NCBI RefSeq assembly: GCF_029223545.1
Contig: NZ_CP097870.1
Coordinates: 3,224,001 to 3,288,000, forward strand
Direction of reading: 5' to 3'
DNA from: Thauera sp. GDN1
GTDB lineage: Bacteria > Pseudomonadota > Gammaproteobacteria > Burkholderiales > Rhodocyclaceae
DNA: 64,000 bases
Part shown: positions 38,428 to 46,095 of the stretch, in pieces
Numbering within the stretch: the first letter of the stretch is position 1
How the letters are laid out: each line of letters starts with the position of its first letter
Notes under the pieces: generated by a model
The model's input: the letters and a program-made list of their open reading frames with translations, nothing else
Database searches by the model: none
What the model was told of the DNA's origin: nothing
Made by a program: the position numbers and the translations under genes

Positions 38428-39618
38428 ATGTCTTCGCCGCTCGTCATCCTGATCCTGTCGCTGCTGCTCGGCCTGCAGCCGATCACCACCGACCTCTACC
38501 TCCCCGCCCTGCCCGCGCTGACGGCCAGCTTCGGCGCGGTGCCCGCGCAGGCGCAGCTGACCCTGACCGCGCTCCTGCTCGCCTTTGGCGCGTCTCAGTT
38601 GTTCTGGGGGCCGCTGTCCGACCGGGTCGGGCGACGCCCGGTGCTGCTGATCGGTCTGGTGGGCTACACGCTGGCGGCGATCGGCAGCGCGCTGGCCGGC
38701 TCGATCGAGGTGATAGTGTTCTGGCGCGTGCTGCAGGGGGCCTTCATGGGTGCGGGCACGGTGTGCGCGCGGGCGATCGTGCGCGACCTGTACTCGCCGC
38801 AGGAGGGGGCGCGGGCGATGAGCAAGGGCTTGTCCGGCCTGGGCGTCGCCGCCTGCCTGAGCCCGTGGCTCGGCGGCCTGCTGGCGGAATGGTTCGGCTG
38901 GCGCGCCACCCTGGTGGCGCTCACGGTCGCGGGCGCCGCGACCCTGTTCGTCGTTGCCCGGTACTTCGAGGAAACGCTGCACGAACGCCACCCCGAGGCC
39001 CTGCAGCCCGGCGTGCTGCTGCGCACCGCGCGCGGCATCGTCTGCAACCGCAGCTTCTGGGCCTACGCCGCGCTATGCACCGCGTCCTTCGGCGGGCTGT
39101 TCTGCATCCTGTCGGCGTCGTCCTTCGTGTTCATCAAGCTGCTCGGCACCTCGCCGAGCTTCTACGGCGTGCTGCTGCTCCTGCTGTCCGCCTTCTACAT
39201 CGCCGGCACCATGCTGTGCCGGCGCATGATCCTGCGTTTCGGCGTGCAGCGCAGCGTGATGATCGGCGGCGCCCTGTCGCTGGGCGGCGGAGGGCTGATG
39301 CTGGCCTTCGCACTCGCCGGCGTGAGCACGGTGTGGTCGATCATGGTGCCCGCCTTCATCTTCATGCTCGGCCATGGGGTGCACCAGCCCTGCGGGCAGA
39401 GCGGCGCGATCGCGCCCTTCCCGAAGGCGGCCGGCGCCGCGTCGGCGATCACCGGCTGCCTGATGATGGTGGTGGCCTTCGGCGCCGCATTCTGGGTGGG
39501 CGCCAACATGGACGGCAGCGCCCTGCCGATGGTGGTCGGCGTGGCCGTCTGCAGCGCCGCCGTCGCCTTCATTGCCTGGGTGCCGGTGCAGCGGGTGCGG
39601 CCGGGGGCGGCGGGGTAA
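38428..39618 (+). CDS. Bcr/CflA-family MFS drug exporter
   Basis: A 396-residue MFS permease of the DHA1 Bcr/CflA group. The N-terminus has ITTDLYLPALPALTASF, typical of the family. Motif A is GPLSDRVGRRPVLLIG, and motif C-like sequences in helix 5 (GLGVAACLSPWLGGLL) mark a drug/H+ antiporter. Twelve helices are visible. The ATG at 38428 lies just after an AT-rich stretch; an upstream in-frame extension is non-coding in character. It is divergent from the nitrate operon and convergent with the pqq-linked genes, with 3 bp between stops. Confidence 0.92.
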   Translation: MSSPLVILILSLLLGLQPITTDLYLPALPALTASFGAVPAQAQLTLTALLLAFGASQLFWGPLSDRVGRRPVLLIGLVGYTLAAIGSALAGSIEVIVFWRVLQGAFMGAGTVCARAIVRDLYSPQEGARAMSKGLSGLGVAACLSPWLGGLLAEWFGWRATLVALTVAGAATLFVVARYFEETLHERHPEALQPGVLLRTARGIVCNRSFWAYAALCTASFGGLFCILSASSFVFIKLLGTSPSFYGVLLLLLSAFYIAGTMLCRRMILRFGVQRSVMIGGALSLGGGGLMLAFALAGVSTVWSIMVPAFIFMLGHGVHQPCGQSGAIAPFPKAAGAASAITGCLMMVVAFGAAFWVGANMDGSALPMVVGVAVCSAAVAFIAWVPVQRVRPGAAG

Positions 39619-39621
39619 GCC

Positions 39622-40518
39622 TCAGCGGGAGACGGGACGAGCACGGCGGCGGCGCCGGCCGCCCAGCGCCGCAACATCGGCCAGCAGGGCCTGCGCCGCG
39701 TTCGGCGCGACCAGCAGGGCGCGATGGATCTGGAGCAGGCGCGCACCGGCGGCCAGGCGCGCCGCGGCCTCGCGCGCCGAATCGATGCCGCCCACGCTGA
39801 TCAGGCACACCTGCGCGCCGACCGCATCGAGCAGCCGCGCCAGGTCCCTGGTCGCCCCTTGCGCTGCGCCCTCGGCCGACACCAGCAGCCCGTCCGCGCC
39901 CGCCCCGACCAGCCGCCGGGCCCAGGCCGCGGCCTCGGCGCGGGTCATCCACGCCGCGGGCAGCTTGGCCACCAGCGCCAGCCGCCGTGGGCGCGGCAGG
40001 CGGTCGCGCAGCTCGGCGAGCGCGGCCAGCAGCTCCACGCACTCGGCGGGCGTGGCGCCACTGCGTCCCGGGTTCAGCACCGCGTAGTCGGCATGCGCCT
40101 GCCAGCCGGCAAGCGCAGCGCGCAGCAGTGCGGCACGGCACACCGGCGCGCCGTGCTCGGCGTTCGGCACGAGCAGACTCAGCCCGTGGCAGGGCCTGCT
40201 CCCGCCCTGGAGCCTGGGCTGGCGCGCCGCGGCGAGGTGGATCAGCGGCGGGTGGCCACCAGCGGACGGACGATGGCTGCCGGTTTCCACCCCGCCGATG
40301 CCCAGCGCCGCGGCATCGGCGAGCAGCCGGCCGTGGCGATCGAGTCCCGCCGCAACCAGCACCGGCGAAGCGAAACGCAACCCCATCGCCTCGACCGCGC
40401 TCGCCGCCACAGCACCCCCGCGGCCGGCGTCGCTCCGAACCGCGTCGGCCGCGCAGCGTGCCAGCCCCTGCACCGACCAGCGCGTACGCAATGCGCGCGG
40501 GCTCAGTGCCGGGATCAT
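39622..40518 (-). CDS. Dihydroorotate-dehydrogenase-like FMN protein
   Basis: A 298-residue TIM-barrel protein related to class 2 dihydroorotate dehydrogenase. SPVLVAAGLDRHG matches the PyrD FMN loop, GIGGVETGSHRP the next strand, LVAKLPAAW the Lys strand, and ISVGGIDSAREAAARLAAG the phosphate-binding end. However, the PyrD substrate motif with N-x-S-x-PN is replaced by LNPGRSGATPA, so orotate chemistry is doubtful. It overlaps the SerC-like gene by 4 bp and is the last gene of the pqqA-pqqD-pqqE unit. It may be a flavoprotein acting on another substrate. Confidence 0.72.
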   Translation of the reverse strand: MIPALSPRALRTRWSVQGLARCAADAVRSDAGRGGAVAASAVEAMGLRFASPVLVAAGLDRHGRLLADAAALGIGGVETGSHRPSAGGHPPLIHLAAARQPRLQGGSRPCHGLSLLVPNAEHGAPVCRAALLRAALAGWQAHADYAVLNPGRSGATPAECVELLAALAELRDRLPRPRRLALVAKLPAAWMTRAEAAAWARRLVGAGADGLLVSAEGAAQGATRDLARLLDAVGAQVCLISVGGIDSAREAAARLAAGARLLQIHRALLVAPNAAQALLADVAALGGRRRRRARPVSR

Positions 40519-41789
40519 GCGAGCACACCGTACCCGGCAGTCCCGGCGCGCGCAGGTGCCGAAGCGCGCGCGAATCGGGCGATGAAGGCGGCAAGCGCTT
40601 CCACACCCGCGTCGGCAAGACCGTTGTAGAGGCTGACGCGCACGCCGCCGCGCTCGGGATGCCCGCGCAGGTCGCGCAGGCCGGCAACTTCCGCAGCGGC
40701 CAGGAAGCGCTCGGTGGTGTCGTCATCGGGCAGCCGGAAACAGGGATTGACCCGCGAGCGCCAGCCCTCGGGCACTGTCGGACGGTAGAGCCCGGCCGCC
40801 TCGCCTTCGGCCAGCGCGGCGGCGAGCAGCGCATGGCGTCGGTCGAGCCGCGCCTGCATCGCGGCCACCCCGCCGGCGGCCTCGATCCAGTGCAGCATGC
40901 GGTGGGCGACGAAGACCGGCAGCACCGGCGGGGTGCACAGGCGCGATTCGGCCGCGGCCTGCGCGGCGTAATCCAGCACCCGCGGGGTGCCGCGGCGGGC
41001 GCGGCCGAGCAGGTCGCGGCGGACGATGACCAGGGTCAGCCCGGGCGTGCCGACGGTCTTCTGCGTGCCGGCGTAGACCAGGCCGAACCGACGCCAGTCG
41101 AGCGGCCGGGTCAGCAGTTCGGAGCTCAGGTCGGCGACCAGCGGCACTGCGGTCTTCGGCAGGGCCGGAAACTGCAGGCCGTCGGCGGTCTCGTTCGCGG
41201 TGAGATGGACGTAGGCGGGCGGCTGGCCGCCGCCTTCCGTCCGCGCGGATGGAAGGCACGGCCCGTCGTCGTCAGGGACGAGGGCCTGCAGCTCGAGCAC
41301 ATCGACCGCCGCGCAGCGACTTGCCTCGGCGATCGCGCGCCGCGACCAGTGACCGCTGTCGATGTACAGCGCGCGCGCCACCCCCGTCGGCCCGTCCGCA
41401 GCGCTCCGCGGGCCGTCCGTCGGTCGCCGCGCCGCAGTCGTCGCCCCCGCTTCCTCCACGCCGCCGAGCAGGTTCATCGGCACCAGCGCGAACTGCGCGC
41501 TCGCCCCGCCGGCCAGGAACAGCACCGCGAACGCCTCCGGAATCGCCAGCAGGCGGCGCAGGCAGGCCTCGGTCCCGGCCTGCAGCTCGCGGTAGGCGGA
41601 CGAGGTGAAGGGCAGGCTCAGGATCGAGCCCGGCCCCGGGCGGCAGGCCTCGGCGACCTCGTTGGCGACCTCGACCGGCAGCGGGCCGGCCGCTGCCGAG
41701 AAGCTGTAGCCGGGCTGCGCCCGCCAGGCGGCGAAGGACTCGGGTGCGGACGCCCGCAAGCCGGACTCAGGAGAACAGCCCGACGCCAT
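40515..41789 (-). CDS. Phosphoserine-aminotransferase-like PLP enzyme
   Basis: A 424-residue fold-type I PLP enzyme resembling SerC. YSFSAAAGPLPVEV matches the SerC start. LAGGASAQFALVPMNLL, DLSSELLTRPLDW and YAGTQKTVGTPGL follow the SerC order, and the Lys of GTQK is the Schiff-base lysine. The C-terminal GGVRVSLYNGLA is also SerC-like. It carries an insertion (about residues 110-140, Ala/Arg/Pro-rich) and lacks the usual SHR substrate motif, having FTSSAYR instead, so a substrate other than phosphoserine is possible. Overlaps its neighbours by 23 bp and 4 bp. Confidence 0.78.
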   Translation of the reverse strand: MASGCSPESGLRASAPESFAAWRAQPGYSFSAAAGPLPVEVANEVAEACRPGPGSILSLPFTSSAYRELQAGTEACLRRLLAIPEAFAVLFLAGGASAQFALVPMNLLGGVEEAGATTAARRPTDGPRSAADGPTGVARALYIDSGHWSRRAIAEASRCAAVDVLELQALVPDDDGPCLPSARTEGGGQPPAYVHLTANETADGLQFPALPKTAVPLVADLSSELLTRPLDWRRFGLVYAGTQKTVGTPGLTLVIVRRDLLGRARRGTPRVLDYAAQAAAESRLCTPPVLPVFVAHRMLHWIEAAGGVAAMQARLDRRHALLAAALAEGEAAGLYRPTVPEGWRSRVNPCFRLPDDDTTERFLAAAEVAGLRDLRGHPERGGVRVSLYNGLADAGVEALAAFIARFARASAPARAGTAGYGVLA

Positions 41790-42270
41790 GCGCCCCCACC
41801 CCCATGAAGAACAGCACCGGAATCGAAAGCATGGTGTTCACCCGGGCCGACAGGAAGGTGATGCGCGAGCAGCGCAGGCGCTCGTCGAGCGGCGCCGGCA
41901 CGAAGCCCAGCACCCGCTTCTGGTGCGGCCACAGCACGAACCACAGGTTGCACACCATGATCACCGCCAGCCATATGCCGACGCCCAGCGGCGCCAGGCT
42001 GCCCTGCAGGCCGAGCGCCTCGGCCAGCCAGCCGCGCTCCCACAGGATCGCCAGCCCGCTGCCGAGCACCAGCAGCGAAGCGTAGCGGAAGGTGCCGTGC
42101 TCGCGCTGCATCAGCGCGCGCTGGCGTGGACTGTCCGGATCGGACAGGTCGGCCGCGGTCAGCGGCACGTAGCGCGAACGGGTGACCGCGGTGGCGTAGT
42201 TGTGGCCGACCCACACCAGCGCGCCGAGGAAATGCAGCCAGCGCGCGGCGACTTCGAGCAGCATGTCCAT
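41767..42270 (-). CDS. Urate_ox_N (PuuD-like) membrane protein
   Basis: A 167-residue integral membrane protein. ARWLHFLGALVWVGHNYAT near the N-terminus and CNLWFVLWPHQKRVLGF near residue 113 match the membrane domain of PuuD-type urate hydroxylases (DUF989). Four hydrophobic segments with conserved His could bind heme or a quinone. Unlike full-length PuuD it has no C-terminal cytochrome c domain. It lies in the pqq-linked unit between a small membrane peptide and the SerC-like enzyme; urate itself is an unlikely substrate there, and an electron-transfer role is a guess. Confidence 0.7.
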   Translation of the reverse strand: MDMLLEVAARWLHFLGALVWVGHNYATAVTRSRYVPLTAADLSDPDSPRQRALMQREHGTFRYASLLVLGSGLAILWERGWLAEALGLQGSLAPLGVGIWLAVIMVCNLWFVLWPHQKRVLGFVPAPLDERLRCSRITFLSARVNTMLSIPVLFFMGVGAHGVGLFS

Positions 42271-42283
42271 GGCCGACGCCGCC

Positions 42284-42388
42284 TCACGTCGCCAGGCGCA
42301 GCAGCAGCGCCAGCGCTGCGGTCAGCGCGACACCCAGGCCGACGGTGACCGCGGAGGAATCGAACACGCGCAGCAGCAGATCAGACAT
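42284..42388 (-). CDS. Small membrane peptide, 34 residues
   Basis: A short ORF starting MSDLLLRVFDSSAVTVGLGV and ending RLAT. Residues 13-32 form one hydrophobic helix. Its ATG lies inside the last codons of pqqE (8-bp overlap, ATGTCTGA), and its stop is 13 bp before the Urate_ox_N gene, so it fits the translationally coupled pattern of the operon. No family is recognised. It may be a small subunit of the adjacent membrane protein. Confidence 0.6.
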   Translation of the reverse strand: MSDLLLRVFDSSAVTVGLGVALTAALALLLRLAT

Positions 42389-43595
42389 GGCCGAGCTCCG
42401 TCCGTGCCACGGCGAGCCCGCTGCGCTCTCCCGCCGCCCCCGCCGCGCAGCCACCCGCCTTTGCGAGCAGACGCGAATTGGCGTCGTTGCGCATCACCAG
42501 CGGCTGCACCTTGCGCCCGGGCCTGTGGGCCCGCTCGATCGCCGCGCCGATCAGGTGGTGGTGCGGCGAGCGCGAGCAGGCCGGATCGGTGTTCGAGGCG
42601 TCGCCGGTGAGCAGGAAGGCCTGGCAGCGGCAGCCGCCGAAGTCCTTCTCCTTCTCGTCGCAGCTGCGGCAGGTCGGGCTCATCCATTCGTCGCCGCGGA
42701 ATTTCTGGAAGGTCGGCGACTCGTTCCACAGCCAGGCGAGGCTCTTCTCGCGCACGGAAGGGAACTCCAGGCCCTCGATGATGCGCGCCTCCTGGCAGGG
42801 CATGGCGGCGCCGTCGGGCGCGATGGTGAGGTGGATCGCGCCCCAGCCGTTCATGCACGCCTTGGGCCGGCCCTCGTAGTAGTCGGGGATGACGAAGTAG
42901 ATGGTCATGCGCTCGCCGAGGCGCGCGCGCGCCGCCTGCACCGCGCGCTCGGCCGCTTGCAGCTGTTCGAGCGTGGGCAAGAGTTCGTCGCGGTTCACCA
43001 TCGCCCAGTTGTAGTACTGGATGTTGGCGAACTCGAGGTAATCGACGCCGATGTCCTCGGCAAGCGCGAGGATGTCCTCGACCTGGCCGATGTTGTGGCG
43101 GAACACCGGCACGTTGAGCACCATCGGGAAGCCGTGGGCCTTGATCAGGTGCGCGACCTTCACCTTGAGGTCGAAGGCGCGTGCGCCGACCAGGGTGTCG
43201 GTGAGCTCGCGTTCGCTGGACTGCAGCGAGAGCTGGATCTGGTTGAGACCGGCAGTCTTCAGCGCAATCAGCCTTTCCTCGCTCAGGCCGACGCCGGAGG
43301 TGATCAGGTTGGTGTAGTAGCCGAGCGCACTGGCGTCGGCGACGAGCTCCTCGAGGTCGTCACGCAGCAACGGCTCGCCGCCGGTGAAGCCGAGCTGCAG
43401 CGCGCCGAGTTCCCGCCCCTCGCGCAGCACGCGCTTCCACTCCGCGGTGGAAAGCTCGGCCCTGCCATCGCGGGCGTAGTCGACCGGGTTGCTGCACCAC
43501 GGGCATTTGAGCGGGCAGCGGTAGGTGAGCTCGAGCACCAGCCACAGCGGCTTGCCCTGCCCGTCAAGCCTGACGACGGATCCATCCTTTGGCAC
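42381..43595 (-). CDS. pqqE: PQQ biosynthesis radical-SAM enzyme PqqE
   Basis: A 404-residue radical SAM protein that links Glu and Tyr side chains of PqqA. The SAM cluster motif is C27-x3-C31-x2-C34 in YRCPLKCPWCSNP. FTGGEPLL follows, and the C-terminal SPASM region has CMNGWG, CQEA, CRSCDEKEKDFGGCRC for two auxiliary clusters. The start is GTG at 43595, preceded by GGAGG, giving the usual N-terminus; an earlier in-frame start lies within pqqD. It overlaps pqqD by 32 bp. The C-terminal 30 residues are longer and Ala-rich compared with typical PqqE. Confidence 0.95.
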   Translation of the reverse strand: MPKDGSVVRLDGQGKPLWLVLELTYRCPLKCPWCSNPVDYARDGRAELSTAEWKRVLREGRELGALQLGFTGGEPLLRDDLEELVADASALGYYTNLITSGVGLSEERLIALKTAGLNQIQLSLQSSERELTDTLVGARAFDLKVKVAHLIKAHGFPMVLNVPVFRHNIGQVEDILALAEDIGVDYLEFANIQYYNWAMVNRDELLPTLEQLQAAERAVQAARARLGERMTIYFVIPDYYEGRPKACMNGWGAIHLTIAPDGAAMPCQEARIIEGLEFPSVREKSLAWLWNESPTFQKFRGDEWMSPTCRSCDEKEKDFGGCRCQAFLLTGDASNTDPACSRSPHHHLIGAAIERAHRPGRKVQPLVMRNDANSRLLAKAGGCAAGAAGERSGLAVARTELGHV

Positions 43596-43866
43596 GGAAC
43601 ACCTCCAGGAATTTGTACACGCCCTCGGCGACACGCTCGTCGGCGCCCGGGTAGCGGTGCTGCAGTTCGGCGACCAGCTCGGCGACGGTGCGCTTGCCGT
43701 CGCAGCGCTCGATGATGTCGCCTGCGGTCTGGTTGAGCTTGACGATGCCCTCGGGGTAGAGCAGGACGTGCGAGTCCTGGGTCGGCTCCCAGCGGAACAG
43801 GTACATCGGGTTGAGCGCGTAGCGCTCGTCCGCGGCGGGCGGGCGCGGGGTGGCGGTATCGGTCAT
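43564..43866 (-). CDS. pqqD: PQQ biosynthesis peptide chaperone PqqD
   Basis: A 100-residue RiPP recognition element protein that binds PqqA and presents it to PqqE. The family core LNPMYLFRWEPTQDSHVLLY, PEGIVKLNQTAGDII and the C-terminal winged-helix end VYKFLEVFRAKGWI are all present. It is 60 bp downstream of pqqA, with a hairpin between, and overlaps pqqE by 32 bp. In most species pqqB and pqqC stand between pqqA and pqqD; here they are missing. Confidence 0.95.
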   Translation of the reverse strand: MTDTATPRPPAADERYALNPMYLFRWEPTQDSHVLLYPEGIVKLNQTAGDIIERCDGKRTVAELVAELQHRYPGADERVAEGVYKFLEVFRAKGWIRRQA

Positions 43867-43894
43867 GCGGGCCTCCGCTCCGGGTTGGCTGGCG

Positions 43895-43916
43895 CCGGCC
43901 GCCCGCGGGCGGCCGG
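43895..43916 (-). promoter_or_regulatory. Perfect 22-bp GC palindrome between pqqA and pqqD
   Basis: The sequence 43895-43916 is identical to its own reverse complement and is entirely G/C. In RNA it would form a very stable hairpin just after the pqqA stop. It could stabilise the pqqA message and reduce read-through, making PqqA more abundant than the enzymes. It has no T tract. Confidence 0.6.
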
Positions 43917-43926
43917 GCGGCAGGCT

Positions 43927-44001
43927 TCAGCGCACGTAGACGTAGGCGGTGACTTCGAAGCCGAGACGGATGTCGCAATACGCGGGGTCGGTCCACTGCA
44001 T
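43927..44001 (-). CDS. pqqA: PQQ precursor peptide PqqA
   Basis: A 24-residue peptide, MQWTDPAYCDIRLGFEV followed by TAYVYVR. It keeps the Glu16-x3-Tyr20 spacing in FEVTAY that PqqE cross-links to build pyrroloquinoline quinone; the start W-T-x-P-A-Y is also typical. AGGAGA lies 8 bp before the ATG. The unusual points are Cys9 and the Tyr-rich C-terminus. It is the first gene of the pqqA-D-E unit and is too short for normal gene calls. Confidence 0.93.
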   Translation of the reverse strand: MQWTDPAYCDIRLGFEVTAYVYVR

Positions 44002-44180
44002 GATGGGTCTCCTCTGGAATGATGGTGGGCGAACCGGCGCGGCGGCCGGCTCGTGATCATCATCCCCGCGTGCGAGGGCCCGGGGATCCGCACAATCGCG
44101 GTCCTGCCATCAGCACGATCGCGAGGCCGCGGTCGCGAAAATCATGATTCTTCAGCGACCTGCAGCGGCGTTGACCTTCG

Positions 44181-44957
44181 TCAACGCGGGAAGGGCCGGA
44201 CCTGGCGGACGGCCTCGGCCAGGCCTTCCCCGGCCGCATCGGCCTGCCCCTGCCAGCCGTCGAAGTGCAGCAGCTGGGGCAAGGGCACGCGCTTGAGCCA
44301 GCCGGCGGCCTCCAGCTCAGGACGGGCGTGGAAGTCGCGGACGTAGCCGACGCACAGGTAGGCGATCGGGACGATCTCGGGCGGGATGCCGAGCGCCGCG
44401 CGCAGCGCCTGCTGGTGCAGGATGCTGACCCAGCCCACGCCGAGGTTCTCGGCGCGCGCGGCCAGCCACAGGTTCTGCACCGCGCACACCGCGCTATAGA
44501 CGTCCATCGCGCCGATGTGGGTGCGGCCGATCACCACCGGGCCGTGGCGGCTGCGATCGCAGGTGATGCAGATGTTGACCGGCGACTCGAGGATGCCCTC
44601 GAGCTTCAGGTTGCGGTAGGTGGCGCGCTTGTCCTCGTCGAACATCTGCTCGGCCTCGGCGTGGGCGGCGAGGAAGTCGGCGTGGATCCGCGCGCGCACT
44701 TCGCGCGAGCGCACGACGATGAAATCCCAGGGCTGCATGAAGCCGACCGAGGGCGCGTGGTGGGCGGCGGTGAGCACGCGGGCGAGCACCTCGTCGGGAA
44801 TCGGATCCGGGAGGAATTCGCCGCGCACGTCGCGGCGGGTGTGGATGGCGCGATACACCGCGTCGCGCTCGGCGGCGCTGAACTGCGGATCGGTCTGGAA
44901 ACGCTCGCGCGCATCAATGCGCGCGGGCGCGGAGTGCGCCTGTGTCGGGCTGCTCAT
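44181..44957 (-). CDS. bluB: 5,6-dimethylbenzimidazole synthase BluB
   Basis: A 258-residue nitroreductase-fold enzyme that cannibalises FMNH2 to form dimethylbenzimidazole, the lower ligand of cobalamin. Motifs typical of BluB are AIHTRRDVRGEFLPDPI, HHAPSVGFMQPWDFIVV and NLWLAARAENLGVGWVSIL. The ATG at 44957 has AGGGGAA before it; a longer in-frame start reaches into the riboswitch. A cobalamin riboswitch precedes it, so expression should fall when cobalamin is plentiful. Confidence 0.96.
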   Translation of the reverse strand: MSSPTQAHSAPARIDARERFQTDPQFSAAERDAVYRAIHTRRDVRGEFLPDPIPDEVLARVLTAAHHAPSVGFMQPWDFIVVRSREVRARIHADFLAAHAEAEQMFDEDKRATYRNLKLEGILESPVNICITCDRSRHGPVVIGRTHIGAMDVYSAVCAVQNLWLAARAENLGVGWVSILHQQALRAALGIPPEIVPIAYLCVGYVRDFHARPELEAAGWLKRVPLPQLLHFDGWQGQADAAGEGLAEAVRQVRPFPR

Positions 44958-45017
44958 GAAGTATTCCCCTTGGCTACGAGCAGTGGGCAGTCGCCGACCA
45001 GACGGCTGCAGCAAACG

Positions 45018-45193
45018 CTTCGAGGCCGGTCTTCCGGCTGCGGATCATCTCGTCCGGGCGCCTTCCCGGTCCTCGCGGACCAGTGGCTGGGCGAACCTCG
45101 CCCGGACAATCCCCTTCACGGCGCTGGGCGCGCGGCGGATTGGCACCGCCTTCCCGATTCTCCCGCGGCGAGCGCGGGCACCCCGAAGCAAAC
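45018..45193 (-). promoter_or_regulatory. Cobalamin (B12) riboswitch controlling bluB
   Basis: On the minus strand the conserved elements appear in order: CGGGGTGCC, GAGAATCGGGAAGGCGGTGC, the B12 box GCCACTGG, GGGAAGGCGCCCGGAC, and GCCGGAAGACCGGC at the 3' end. The segment ends about 60 bp before the bluB ATG. Flanking sequence 45194-45337 holds nothing else that I can support. Confidence 0.95.
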
Positions 45194-45337
45194 GAGGGCG
45201 AATCTTAGCGGCAGATCGCGGGAACGTACATCCGTCGGCCCGCCCGAGCCCGCTTCGCCGCACGCCGTCGCTGCCCGTCCTCGGCGCTGCGTGGCCTGCA
45301 TCGGTACCGGATCAGGCGCCGACGGCGGCGCGCACGC

Positions 45338-46051
<714 letters not shown>

Positions 46052-46095
46052 ATCCCTGTCTCCACGCAATGGACGCGACCCGGGCGGGCCGGCCC

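Noticed and set aside
39622..40518. Calling the FMN barrel pyrD
   Set aside because: The orotate-binding N-x-S-x-PN motif is replaced, so only a family-level name is supported.
40515..41789. Calling the PLP enzyme serC
   Set aside because: Cofactor lysine is present but substrate residues differ and it sits in a pqq unit, so a gene symbol would overstate the case.
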